NCBI RefSeq assembly: GCF_014838735.1
Contig: NZ_JABUXQ010000022.1
Location: 1-36,898, forward strand
Direction: 5' to 3'
DNA from: Limosilactobacillus portuensis
Lineage (GTDB): Bacteria > Bacillota > Bacilli > Lactobacillales > Lactobacillaceae
Length of the DNA: 36,898 bases
Shown here: positions 1 through 8,235 of the stretch, one piece after another
How the letters are laid out: each line of letters starts with the position of its first letter
Numbering within the stretch: position 1 is the stretch's first letter
The notes under the pieces: model-generated
Told to the model about the DNA's origin: nothing
The model's input: only the letters and a program-made list of their open reading frames with translations
Databases searched by the model: none
Position numbers and translations under genes: made by a program

Positions 1-40
1 CCTATTTCACTGAAAAATTTATCTCAGCGAAGAGAAATGA

Positions 41-72
41 CCTTACCGCAGCGGAATACCGCTTTGGCAAGG
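41..72 (+). terminator. Hairpin near window start, possible terminator of an upstream gene
   Basis: CCTTACC (41-47) pairs with GGCAAGG (66-72) with one mismatch, and AGCGG (50-54) pairs with CCGCT (59-63) around a 4-nt loop. It is followed by a T-rich stretch about 10 nt later. This fits a terminator or a stable hairpin belonging to whatever precedes the window. The T-run is not immediately adjacent, so the call is tentative. Confidence 0.35.
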
Positions 73-151
73 CCAACTAATTTTTATTATTTAATGTGTA
101 AACTTGACAGGGCACAGTACCATTCATTGGTTATTACGAGGAGGGATAATA

Positions 152-2101
152 ATGAAGTTTGTAAAGGAGCAACAAAATCCGGTCAAGGTTAAACAACGAT
201 TTAGTTTGCGGAAACTAAAGATTGGAACCGTTTCGGTAATGTTAGGAACAACATTCTTCTTTATGGGCGGTGCTATTAATAACGTTAAGGCCGATACAGT
301 CAGTCAAACTGATCAACCTGCGCAAGATTCAAATTATCAAGAACAGAATAATCAAGAACAAACGCAAAATGCTGTTAAAGCGGTCCAAGACTATCTGGGA
401 AACAATGGCGAAGTTCAATCAGACCAGGCGGTTACAATTGACCGAACAATTCAGTACCAAGAGGAAGGAACAAATAAAACACTCCACCCGGATGCTAATC
501 AAGATGTAAGTATTGTTCCTTACTATAAAGTTGGTCATGTCACAATTAATTATATTGATCAGACTAATAACCAAAGCTTAGGACAAGACGGGTTTAAGGG
601 ATACTTTGGGACGCATGTTCAGCAATCTCAGGGAGAAAACTTAATTAATACCAAGGTAAATAGTCTTGGTGAAAAAGGCTATCAGTATGTTTCTGATAAC
701 TTCAACCCGGAATTCAATGAGGGGGGGCAGTTACAGTTTACTGAAGCTGCTCATGATTTTAGTTTTAACGTTTACTTTACCCATGGTATCAAAACAGTTA
801 ATACGACTCTTCCTGGTTCACAAACGGTAGAGTATGTTGATCAAGACGGCAAAAAATTAAGAGATAATACGGTAACGTCATTCACGTTTGAAAAAACAGG
901 AAGAACTGTTGATAGCGTGACAGGTAAAGTGATTACTCCCGGAAAGTGGAAGACTGAGTCACACCAATTCGGTAAGGTTAAGGCACCAGAAATTGCTGGT
1001 TATACACCAGTAAATGAAGAAGTTGATGGTGCTACCATTACTACTGAGCAGCCTAACAAGGTTGTTCGGGTTGTTTACAAAAAGAACGATGCGGAAGAAG
1101 TAACAGTCACAATCGAATATATTGATCAGGATGATAACAATAAGGTTCTTTATACGGATACAGTAAGTGGTAAGCCGGGAGCATCAATTGATTATGAGAA
1201 AAGCAATAGAATTAAAGATTATCTAGGTATGGGATACCAGTATGTTAGTGACAATTATCCTGAGGTAGCTAATTTCCCACAAAAGGCAACAACTTACCAA
1301 GTAATTCTTAAACATGCTAGTATACCGGTTGCTCCTGATAACCCTGGACAACCAGTAAATCCAGCAACCCCTGTCTTCCCAAACACATTTGCCTTATATG
1401 CTGCGTCAAAGGCCAAATCACAAGTGGTTGCTGAACAGCCGACGACCTACTACGCAATTGTTCAGCACGGTAAAATTTTGGCACAAGATTTAGACGAACA
1501 ACAAGCAAAGTCGAAGCTGTTCGATGTGGTTTCACCAACTATTCCGGGATACCGGTTGGTTGATGACAAGCAAAAGCTAATCGATCAAATGTTGGTCGAT
1601 GCTAAGTCCAATAAGCATACCACGATCACTGTTTACTATACTAAGAACAGTAGTATACCAGCACAGCCGACAACGCCAACAGAAACACCAACGACACCAG
1701 AACAACCAAGTACGCCAACGGAGAAGCCAACAACTCCTCAGCAACCAACCACACCAGTTGTTCCAGAAACGCCTACTTCCCCGACTACTCCTGAAGAGAC
1801 GCCAGCTCCTAAGCCAGGAACTAACGAAACCCCAGAGGTACCAACGGACAGTGTTAAGGTAATTCCTGGAACTCCTGATGAACAGGTTGTTCCTGATAAT
1901 CAAGATAATAGTCAATCATTAGTTAATAAAACAAGTTGGCCTGTACAAAATCAGGGCAAGGTACCGTCAACGAACAATCCAACAACGCAAAGTCAATTAC
2001 CACAGACTGGTAATCAGCGTCATGCAGGTTTGATTGGTCTTGCTGTCCTTGGAGCATTGTTCAGCTTGCTAGGATTCAAAGGAAAACGAGACAGTTTCTA
2101 A
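152..2101 (+). CDS. YSIRK-signal, LPQTG-anchored mucus-binding (MucBP/Mub-type) surface protein
   Basis: Predicted 649-residue cell-wall-anchored adhesin. The N-terminus has a YSIRK-type signal (FSLRKLKIG at about 17-25, then a hydrophobic core) with likely cleavage after the Ala in NNVKA, about residue 47. Two MucBP-like repeats, about 129-212 and 317-388, share the string GYQYVSDN and IDQ-type beta strands. Between them, about 213-311, lies a Mub B2-like domain (QTVEYVDQDGKKL, GKWKTESHQF, VVRVVYKK). A further related segment is at about 420-505, then a Thr/Pro-rich wall-spanning stretch (about 506-575). LPQTG is at 616-620, followed by a hydrophobic helix and a KGKR tail, which is a sortase A substrate layout. 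An in-frame extension exists to 104, but the ATG at 152 follows GAGGAGGG (139-146), so I start there. Mucin binding is inferred from family; the ligand is unknown. It is shorter than classical Mub proteins. Confidence 0.9.
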   Translation: MKFVKEQQNPVKVKQRFSLRKLKIGTVSVMLGTTFFFMGGAINNVKADTVSQTDQPAQDSNYQEQNNQEQTQNAVKAVQDYLGNNGEVQSDQAVTIDRTIQYQEEGTNKTLHPDANQDVSIVPYYKVGHVTINYIDQTNNQSLGQDGFKGYFGTHVQQSQGENLINTKVNSLGEKGYQYVSDNFNPEFNEGGQLQFTEAAHDFSFNVYFTHGIKTVNTTLPGSQTVEYVDQDGKKLRDNTVTSFTFEKTGRTVDSVTGKVITPGKWKTESHQFGKVKAPEIAGYTPVNEEVDGATITTEQPNKVVRVVYKKNDAEEVTVTIEYIDQDDNNKVLYTDTVSGKPGASIDYEKSNRIKDYLGMGYQYVSDNYPEVANFPQKATTYQVILKHASIPVAPDNPGQPVNPATPVFPNTFALYAASKAKSQVVAEQPTTYYAIVQHGKILAQDLDEQQAKSKLFDVVSPTIPGYRLVDDKQKLIDQMLVDAKSNKHTTITVYYTKNSSIPAQPTTPTETPTTPEQPSTPTEKPTTPQQPTTPVVPETPTSPTTPEETPAPKPGTNETPEVPTDSVKVIPGTPDEQVVPDNQDNSQSLVNKTSWPVQNQGKVPSTNNPTTQSQLPQTGNQRHAGLIGLAVLGALFSLLGFKGKRDSF

Positions 2102-2115
2102 AGATTATAGTGAGA

Positions 2116-2148
2116 AAAAATGAGGTTCAATTTTGAACCTCATTTTTT
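2116..2148. terminator. Bidirectional Rho-independent terminator
   Basis: AAAATGAGGTTCAA pairs with TTGAACCTCATTTT around a 2-nt loop (2117-2146). There are A's on one side and T's on the other, so it can serve both the adhesin (plus) and the convergent cation transporter (minus). Confidence 0.85.
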
Positions 2149-2170
2149 GTTTCATATGAAACATCATAAA

Positions 2171-3193
2171 TTAGAAGTGCCCCTTAACGTCCTTATCAGA
2201 GAATGTTCCGGGAGCGGGAATAAAGGAAATATCAGTATCAACGATTCCAAACTTCTTTCGCAAAGTCCGTTCAATCTTTTCGGAAAGCTGATAACTTTCC
2301 AAAATGGTCATTTTAGCATCAACCAAAACAGTGGCATCGAGGGAAACAACATTCCCGTTATAGTGAGCCTTTAGTTCAGCAACGTTTTTCACTTTTTTGA
2401 CCTTCAAAATTGCTTGCTTATATTCTCGCTCGGCTTTTGGATCAAAATAATCGACCAAGTTTAAGCTCGTTTGAAAGAAGATTTTTAATCCAGAATAGAG
2501 GATAAAGAAACCAACGATAATACTGGTAACCCCATCAAGCCATGCTAGGTCAAAGAGAAGTGCCCCAGCAATCGCAACCATTGTTCCAATACTAGTAAAG
2601 GCATCGGCAAGACTATCTTGAGCCGAAGCTAGGAGGGCAGCGTTCTGTAGTCGTTGTCCCGCTTTACGGTTCATGTACCAGACAACAAGCATGATCACCG
2701 AAGCAATCCCGGCCCCAATAAGCGCAACCGGTTGAGGAACCACTCGACTAGCAGGATTTAGCAGAGCTTTAATTCCGTCAAGAATAACATCAAATGCAAT
2801 CACAACCATGATAACAGCGGTTACTAAGGAAAAGACGGTTTCGTATCGCCAACGAATAAACTGCATCCGTTGATCGCCACCAAGGATGCTTTCATTTTCG
2901 TCTGGCATTTCCACACCAGCAATATCATCATCGTCAATGTCTTGTGCAATATGAAGTTCCATCATTAAGAGAAATGTTGAGATTATTCCAGATAAGTTGT
3001 TAAAGGCATCGGCCCGTAAAGTTTGCGACTTACTAATTTCGGCTAACCAATATTCAATAATTGAAATTGAAACGTAGGCAATTAAGTTGTAAATCAGGTG
3101 ACGCTGTGATGCACGAATCTTTGCTAACTCGTTTGCTTGATTGCGTTCCCAAAGATTCATTTCACGATTAATATGCTTTTTTAGCTTACTCAA
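2171..3193 (-). CDS. Cation diffusion facilitator (CDF) family metal efflux protein
   Basis: About 340-residue inner-membrane antiporter expected to export a divalent metal using the proton gradient. The CDF signature is visible. One metal-site segment reads ADAFNNLSG (Asp at about 62). The second reads DSLAD (Asp at about 193 and 197), where zinc CDFs normally have HxxxD. The all-acidic DxxxD pattern is the one associated with manganese or iron exporters, so Mn is a reasonable guess. An acidic DIDDDD patch lies in the loop near residues 85-90. A soluble C-terminal domain of about 85 residues follows. The open frame extends to a TTG at 3217, but AGGGAG lies 9 nt before the TTG at 3193, which I prefer; an internal ATG at 3160 is another option. 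The gene stands alone and is convergent with the adhesin. Confidence 0.85.
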   Translation of the reverse strand: MSKLKKHINREMNLWERNQANELAKIRASQRHLIYNLIAYVSISIIEYWLAEISKSQTLRADAFNNLSGIISTFLLMMELHIAQDIDDDDIAGVEMPDENESILGGDQRMQFIRWRYETVFSLVTAVIMVVIAFDVILDGIKALLNPASRVVPQPVALIGAGIASVIMLVVWYMNRKAGQRLQNAALLASAQDSLADAFTSIGTMVAIAGALLFDLAWLDGVTSIIVGFFILYSGLKIFFQTSLNLVDYFDPKAEREYKQAILKVKKVKNVAELKAHYNGNVVSLDATVLVDAKMTILESYQLSEKIERTLRKKFGIVDTDISFIPAPGTFSDKDVKGHF

Positions 3194-3248
3194 ACTTAGA
3201 TACTCCCTAAAATACAATTAACTTCTATCATAACGCTAATTTAAGAAA

Positions 3249-4409
3249 TTAGTTTTTAATTGCCTTAGCTAACCGGCTTAACCCGTCCTTGATTTGGGCA
3301 AGCGGGTAAGCAATGTTGATCCGGATAAACTCATTACCGTTACCATGGTAGTAAGTTCCTGGATTAATAATTAACCCGGTTTCTTGACGGATCTTTTGTG
3401 CAAGGGCATTGCTATCATTGGTGACTTCACTAACATCAATCCAGACAAGGTAGGTAGCTGTACCAGGAACAACGTGAAGCTGAGGTAAATTATCGCTGAT
3501 AAATTGTTCTAAGTATTCTCGATTATGCAACAAGTATTTCTTAAGCTGGTGGAGCCAATCAGCGCCTTGAGTATAGGCAGCAATAGTACCAGGAATGGCA
3601 AGAAGGTTCGGTTCAGCAACTTCATACTTGTTAATTGCCCGAGTAAAGCGTTCACGCAGGATCGGGTTGGCAACAATTCCCGTTGCGGCATGAAGGGCAG
3701 CAACGTTAAATGTTTTACTGGTTGAAACTAGGGTAACTAGGTTTTGACGGTATTCTTCGGGAAGAGAAAAAGTTGGTGTATAGTCGGGACCCTTTAAAAC
3801 CAAGTCACCGTGAATCTCATCGCTAATAACAATTACACCATGCTTTTGTGCTAGTTTAATAATCCGCATTAGTTCATCACGAGACCAAACATAGCCGGTT
3901 GGGTTGTGTGGATTACAGAGAATCATCAGAGTCGTTAACGGGTTGCTCATCTTTTCTTCGAGGTCATCCCAGTCAACGGAGTAGGTGTAGGTAGAACGAT
4001 CGTACTTTAATTGGATTGCTAGGGCGTGGCGACCGCTATTTAGGATTGAATTGTAGAAGGTATTATAGACTGGTTCCATCAGAAGAACGTTATCACCAGT
4101 ATGACTTAAGTGGTTAACGCTAGCGGTAATTGAAGGAATTACTCCCGTAGCGAAACGCATCCAGGAAGTTTGTGCTTCCGCGTTGTGCTCGGACTTATAC
4201 CAGTGAGCGACGGCATCAAAGTATTCCTGACTAGGGTATTCATAGCCGAAAGCACCGGCATTAATTTTATCTTTCATTGCTTGCATGATTTCAGGAGCCG
4301 TTTTAAAGTCCATATCAGCAGTTGTCATTGGCAATTCGCCTGGCTTAACATCCCACTTCTCTGAATTGGTATGCTGGCGATCAAGAATCGTGTCAAAATC
4401 ATACTTCAT
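3249..4409 (-). CDS. patB: PatB/MalY-family PLP-dependent C-S lyase (cystathionine beta-lyase type) or aminotransferase
   Basis: 386-residue cytosolic fold-type I PLP enzyme. Visible landmarks are the N-terminal DRQHTNSEKWD motif typical of the MalY/PatB group, CNPHNPTG (165-172), the pyridine-binding Asp in SDEIHGD (Asp197), and the Schiff-base lysine in STSKTFN (Lys232). Members of this group cleave C-S bonds in cystathionine, cysteine or related thioethers, linking sulfur amino-acid metabolism and aroma formation; some act as aminotransferases. Length is normal for the family. The ATG is preceded by AAAGGAATG. A possible minus-strand promoter (TTGATG, 16 nt, TAAATT) lies upstream. The next gene downstream, the CDF transporter, has its own start 55 nt away and may be co-transcribed. 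Confidence 0.88.
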   Translation of the reverse strand: MKYDFDTILDRQHTNSEKWDVKPGELPMTTADMDFKTAPEIMQAMKDKINAGAFGYEYPSQEYFDAVAHWYKSEHNAEAQTSWMRFATGVIPSITASVNHLSHTGDNVLLMEPVYNTFYNSILNSGRHALAIQLKYDRSTYTYSVDWDDLEEKMSNPLTTLMILCNPHNPTGYVWSRDELMRIIKLAQKHGVIVISDEIHGDLVLKGPDYTPTFSLPEEYRQNLVTLVSTSKTFNVAALHAATGIVANPILRERFTRAINKYEVAEPNLLAIPGTIAAYTQGADWLHQLKKYLLHNREYLEQFISDNLPQLHVVPGTATYLVWIDVSEVTNDSNALAQKIRQETGLIINPGTYYHGNGNEFIRINIAYPLAQIKDGLSRLAKAIKN

Positions 4410-4675
4410 AGTTAATCATTCCTTTATTTATTCTTAAATTAAAATTTATTCATACCTGATTGTACATCAATTTATATTGACACCCCAGATAATGCTTCTC
4501 GACAATCAGTCATTCAAGAATCGAATATAACGTAATTAGGTATAAGTATTTTTACTTTTAATTAGTTAGTGTTACCTTAAAATAAGGATATTAATTGTAC
4601 TAATTAATATTATAGGATTATTCTTAATTAGTGGGTATCTTGATAATAAGAGGAGCACAAAGGGGAATAACTAAC

Positions 4676-5524
4676 ATGCAAGAAATTAAAGATGACTATT
4701 ATGATGGCGAACGACCACTCTACGGGATCCACGACACCAAATTAATCAATACTACATTTGGTAAGGGTGAATCACCACTAAAGGAGACGGCTAATTTAGT
4801 ATTAGATGGAGTTCTGTTCACTTGGAAGTATCCACTCTGGTATTCTGATCATATTAAGGTAACGGACACGGTTTTTGAAGAGATGTCGCGTTCAGGAATT
4901 TGGTATACCAATGACATTGAAATTACTGACAGCACTATTCAAGCTCCAAAGGAATTCCGGCGGTGTGACGGCATAACCCTTGATAACGTTCACTTCTCTG
5001 ACGCGGAAGAGACAATGTGGAGCTGTAAGAACATTAAGATGCATGATGTGTATGCTAATGGAGACTATCTGGGAATGAACAGTGAGAACATTTATGTTGA
5101 TCACCTTGATCTAGTGGGTAACTATGTATTTGATGGAGCAAAAAACGTTGAGGTTCATAATTCACGGCTAGTTTCAAAGGATGCCTTTTGGAATTGCGAA
5201 AATGTTACCATTTATGACTCGAAGATTAGCGGTGAGTACCTTGCTTGGAATACCAAGAACATCACCTTCATTAACTGTACGATTGAGAGCGATCAAGGAT
5301 TATGTTATGTTGACCATTTGACAATGAAGAATTGTCGGACACTCCGAACAGATCTTGCCTTTGAACTGTGCAGCAATATTGATGCGGAAATTAAAGGATC
5401 AATCATGAGCATCAAGAATCCAATCAGTGGTCAAATTAAGGTCGATCATGCCGATGAAATTATTATGGACGATCCAAAGATTGATCAAAGTAAGATTAAA
5501 ATTATCCAAACCGATCAGGATTAG
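4676..5524 (+). CDS. DUF3737 family right-handed beta-helix protein
   Basis: 282-residue protein that I recognise as the DUF3737 family, common in lactobacilli and other Firmicutes. The sequence is a ladder of short strands rich in Asn, Ile, Thr and Val (for example NITFINCTI, NVTIYDSKI, NIKMHDVYA), which predicts a parallel beta-helix. There is no signal peptide or membrane segment, so it should be cytosolic. No catalytic role is established to my knowledge. A GTG at 4631 is in frame, but AAAGGGGAA (4658-4666) sits just before the ATG at 4676, so I take that start. The stop codon lies inside a 14-bp perfect palindrome (5520-5533). The gene is followed about 110 nt later by the hydroxyacid dehydrogenase, which probably has its own promoter. 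Confidence 0.82.
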   Translation: MQEIKDDYYDGERPLYGIHDTKLINTTFGKGESPLKETANLVLDGVLFTWKYPLWYSDHIKVTDTVFEEMSRSGIWYTNDIEITDSTIQAPKEFRRCDGITLDNVHFSDAEETMWSCKNIKMHDVYANGDYLGMNSENIYVDHLDLVGNYVFDGAKNVEVHNSRLVSKDAFWNCENVTIYDSKISGEYLAWNTKNITFINCTIESDQGLCYVDHLTMKNCRTLRTDLAFELCSNIDAEIKGSIMSIKNPISGQIKVDHADEIIMDDPKIDQSKIKIIQTDQD

Positions 5525-5533
5525 GCGCCTAAT
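5520..5533. repeat. 14-bp perfect palindrome overlapping a stop codon
   Basis: ATTAGGCGCCTAAT includes the TAG stop of the DUF3737 gene. There is no T-run after it, so it is not an ordinary terminator. It may be an operator for the next gene or chance. Confidence 0.4.
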
Positions 5534-5636
5534 GTAATTTGGTCTAGTGATTTTAAATGATTTGAATTATTAAAGGTGGTATCATTAATATAAGTTAATT
5601 CTAATCTTATTTTAATGTGTGAAAGGAGTTTTCCGA

Positions 5637-6557
5637 ATGTCACGAAAAGTTGCCGTTATTGGAATGGGGCACGTTGGCTCAACAGTTGCCCACTACATTG
5701 TTGCTAACGGATTTGCTGATGACTTGGTATTAATTGATTCCAACGAGGATAAGGTGAATGCCGATGCTCTTGATTTAAAGGACGCAATGCCTAACCTGCC
5801 ATACCATACCAATATTGTGGTTAATGATTATTCGGCACTAAAGGATGCTGAAGTAGTCGTTTCGGCAGTGGGGAATATCAAGCTTCAGGATCAGCCACAA
5901 GCTGACCGATTTGTCGAATTGCCATTTACGCGGGACGCAGTTAAAGATGTTGCTCCGAAGATTAAGGCAAGCGGCTTTTCTGGAAAGCTTGTTGTAATTT
6001 CAAATCCAGTTGATGTGATTACATCCTTATACCAAAAGCTGACGGGACTGCCAAAGAATCAAGTAATCGGAACAGGAACGTTACTTGACTCTGCCCGGAT
6101 GAAGCGGGTTGTTGCGGATAAATTTAATGTCGATCCGCGTTCTGTTAGTGGGTATAACCTTGGTGAGCATGGGAATTCACAATTTACCGCTTGGTCAACC
6201 GTTCGGGTCCTTGATCAGCCAATTACTAAACTGGCAGCGGAACGGAACATTGATTTACCAGAACTGGATAAGGAGTCTAAGCTTGGTGGCTGGTATGTAT
6301 TCAAGGGAAAGAAGTATACTAGCTATGGAGTTGCTACGGCCGCAGTACGGTTAGTTAATGTTATTTTAAGTGACGCACGGACTGAGCTTCCTGTATCGAA
6401 TTTCCGTGAAGAATACGATGTCTACCTTTCTTACCCTGCAATTGTCGGTCGGCAAGGAATCGTTGAGCAAAGTCAATTAGACTTGACCGAAGAAGAATTA
6501 CAAAAATTACAGAACTCTGCTAATTTCATTAAGCAAAAATACAATGAAAGCTTATAA
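5637..6557 (+). CDS. L-2-hydroxyisocaproate dehydrogenase-type L-2-hydroxyacid dehydrogenase
   Basis: 306-residue member of the lactate/malate dehydrogenase superfamily. It most resembles the L-HicDH of Weissella (formerly Lactobacillus) confusa, which reduces branched 2-keto acids such as 2-ketoisocaproate to hydroxyacids with NADH. Seen in sequence: dinucleotide-binding GMGHVG (9-14) with an acidic VLID strand end, SNPVDVIT (122-129), GTGTLLDSAR (146-154, substrate-side Asp/Arg), and catalytic His178 in NLGEHGNSQ. SGYNLGEHGNSQ and YTSYGVATAA are near-identical to what I recall of L-HicDH. The ATG at 5637 is set by GAAAGGAGT (5621-5629); an upstream in-frame GTG at 5619 overlaps that site and is rejected. 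A plausible promoter is TTGAAT, 18 nt, TAATAT. It would recycle NADH and dispose of amino-acid-derived keto acids. Confidence 0.9.
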   Translation: MSRKVAVIGMGHVGSTVAHYIVANGFADDLVLIDSNEDKVNADALDLKDAMPNLPYHTNIVVNDYSALKDAEVVVSAVGNIKLQDQPQADRFVELPFTRDAVKDVAPKIKASGFSGKLVVISNPVDVITSLYQKLTGLPKNQVIGTGTLLDSARMKRVVADKFNVDPRSVSGYNLGEHGNSQFTAWSTVRVLDQPITKLAAERNIDLPELDKESKLGGWYVFKGKKYTSYGVATAAVRLVNVILSDARTELPVSNFREEYDVYLSYPAIVGRQGIVEQSQLDLTEEELQKLQNSANFIKQKYNESL

Positions 6558-6608
6558 GAGATCAGCCCCTTGTAAAGTGGGGACCCTTAATTAGCAGCTA
6601 AAATTAAG

Positions 6609-6650
6609 AATCCTCCCTAATCTTTGTTTGAAAGAAGAATAGGGAGGATT
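6609..6650. terminator. Stem-loop terminator between convergent units
   Basis: AATCCTCCCTA (6609-6619) pairs with TAGGGAGGATT (6640-6650). T-rich tails are modest on either side. It separates the hydroxyacid dehydrogenase (plus) from the ClC remnant (minus). Confidence 0.65.
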
Positions 6651-6659
6651 TATTAATAT

Positions 6660-7097
6660 TTAAGAGTTTGGGAGGAATTTTTTAACTAGCCAGTTAGTAG
6701 CGATTGACACAGTAATTATTACCGGAGTTAGCTCAATGGGGACTAAGAGAATCAAAAGGATACTAGTCAGCAGGGGTTTCCCCAGGATGACGGTGAGACT
6801 AGCGGCTAAGACAATAACGGCATTAACGCGAACGTCGCCGGGAAGTACCAGTGCACATGCACAACCGATGGCTAAACTTGAAAAGATTGCCGGAAAAATA
6901 GTTCCGCCACGCCAGCCCATCGCAAAACCAAGGTTAGTAACAAATGCTTTAACAAAAGCAATCGACAGTAAAAGGGGAACAGACAAAGTTAATGCTTCAT
7001 GACTAAAAGGAACAATTCTAAATTCACCTGAAAAAAGAATATCATTACTTAGTAAAGAGCAAATTGCTAGAATTAAGCCAAAGATACCTCCTTTATT
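6660..7097 (-). pseudogene. 3' remnant of a ClC-type chloride channel/antiporter gene
   Basis: An open reading frame of about 145 codons reads from 7097 to the stop at 6660 and matches only the C-terminal part of ClC proteins. It contains KGGIFG, ILFSGE, and the GWRGGTIFPAIF segment that corresponds to the conserved GxFxP motif lining the ion path, then two hydrophobic helices. Full-length bacterial ClC proteins have about 400 or more residues; here everything before the KGG segment is missing, including the selectivity-filter GSGIP and the gating GxEGP motif. The frame is closed by a TAG at 7100-7098. The only possible start is a TTG at 6986, with no good ribosome site. I therefore call it a truncated relic. 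The residual frame is intact, so the loss could be recent. Confidence 0.75.
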
Positions 7098-7202
7098 CTA
7101 ATTTGAATTTCATAGTAGCTCCTTAATTAGTAATGAAAAATCTATTAGTTTAACTTCTACTATATCTTAATCGCTGATTTTAAGGAAGTTAGGGTCAACC
7201 AG

Positions 7203-7232
7203 TTGTGGAGCAATTGCTGGAATTCGTATAAT
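7203..7232 (+). promoter_or_regulatory. Promoter of the ribokinase gene
   Basis: TTGTGG (7203-7208), 18-nt spacer, TATAAT (7227-7232). It lies 34 nt before the ribokinase start. The -10 is consensus and the -35 is weak. Confidence 0.6.
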
Positions 7233-7265
7233 AATAGTAATTAGATCTAGGAAAGAAGTGGGAAA

Positions 7266-8186
7266 ATGGTAAATCGGGTAATGATCCTTGGTAGTATTAA
7301 TGTTGATTCGATCTATCAGGTGACGCGGTTTCCTCAACCAGGAGAAACAATTGCGGTCAAGCAGAAAAGCTATGCACCGGGTGGTAAGGGCGCTAATCAG
7401 GCCGTTGCAGCAGCACGCTCTGGAGCGAAAGTTTCATTTATTGGAGCGGTTGGTGCTGATAATGATGGACAGGAAATGGTCAAAACATTAGCAGAAAATA
7501 ACGTGGACACAAGTAGGATTGCTGTTGATCCGGATAACGGAACTGGCAGTGCGGTAATCACGGTCGATGAAAATGGCCAGAACGATATTATGGTTTATGG
7601 GGGTGCCAATCAGGCAATGACTGTAGTTCAGCTTGACGACTTAGAGCAGGAATTAGCTGGTACAGACTTTATCGTTACCCAACTAGAAACGCCACAGGAA
7701 GTTACGCTAGCTGCTTTCAAGCTTGCCAGGCAACAAAATGTAATAACAATTCTTAATCCGGCTCCCGCAACAGAATTGCTTCCGGAATTGCTGGAGTATA
7801 CCGACATTATTATCCCGAATGAAACTGAAAGTTCCTTATTAACGGGAATTTCGGTTAATGATGAACCATCAATGCTTCAGAATGCAAAGTTCTTTAAGGC
7901 GCATGGGGTAAAAAACACAATTATTACCTTAGGCGAGCAAGGCGTTTTTTACGTAACGGCAGATGGTCACCATGGATTAGTTCCGGCATTTAAAGTAAAT
8001 CCAGTTGATACCACAGCAGCGGGTGATACGTTTATCGGTGCACTTAGCTCACAGTTAAGCCCTAACCTGGGAAACTTTGAGTCGGCAATAACATACGCCC
8101 AACGAGCTTCCAGTTTAGCTGTACAGGGGATGGGCGCAATGCCATCGATTCCGCTTGCTGAGGAAGTTGAGAAAGCATTGGGATAA
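7266..8186 (+). CDS. rbsK: Ribokinase
   Basis: 306-residue PfkB-family sugar kinase that phosphorylates D-ribose at O5 with ATP. Landmarks: GSINVDSIYQV (9-19, sugar side), the di-Gly signature PGGKGANQAVAAA (38-50), NPAPA (164-168), the NETE motif (185-188) that binds Mg/ATP, and the second PfkB signature DTTAAGDTFIGAL (248-260) with the catalytic base Asp254. Length is standard. The start ATG at 7266 follows GAAAGAAGTGGG. No ribose transporter or RbsD pyranase is adjacent, so ribose probably enters through a system encoded elsewhere, or the enzyme salvages nucleoside-derived ribose. The gene has its own promoter and terminator and looks monocistronic. Confidence 0.93.
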   Translation: MVNRVMILGSINVDSIYQVTRFPQPGETIAVKQKSYAPGGKGANQAVAAARSGAKVSFIGAVGADNDGQEMVKTLAENNVDTSRIAVDPDNGTGSAVITVDENGQNDIMVYGGANQAMTVVQLDDLEQELAGTDFIVTQLETPQEVTLAAFKLARQQNVITILNPAPATELLPELLEYTDIIIPNETESSLLTGISVNDEPSMLQNAKFFKAHGVKNTIITLGEQGVFYVTADGHHGLVPAFKVNPVDTTAAGDTFIGALSSQLSPNLGNFESAITYAQRASSLAVQGMGAMPSIPLAEEVEKALG

Positions 8187-8188
8187 CA

Positions 8189-8235
8189 AAAACAAAGTCT
8201 AAGGGAAGTTGAAGTCCCATAGACTTTGTTTTTTT
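8189..8235. terminator. Strong Rho-independent terminator after ribokinase
   Basis: AAAACAAAGTCTA pairs with TAGACTTTGTTTT with an inner GGGA/TCCC stem, followed by seven T's on the plus strand. A-rich on the other side, so it may also serve the convergent gene that ends at 8234. Confidence 0.88.

Noticed and set aside
1681-1800. Tandem-looking ACACCAACA/CCAACGACA repeats considered as a CRISPR or satellite
   Set aside because: These are codons of the Thr/Pro-rich wall-spanning region of the adhesin, with no spacer structure.
1577-1915. Minus-strand ORF of 112 codons rich in Trp, Arg and Cys
   Set aside because: Antisense shadow of the Thr/Pro-rich repeats of the adhesin; composition follows from CCA/ACA codons on the other strand.
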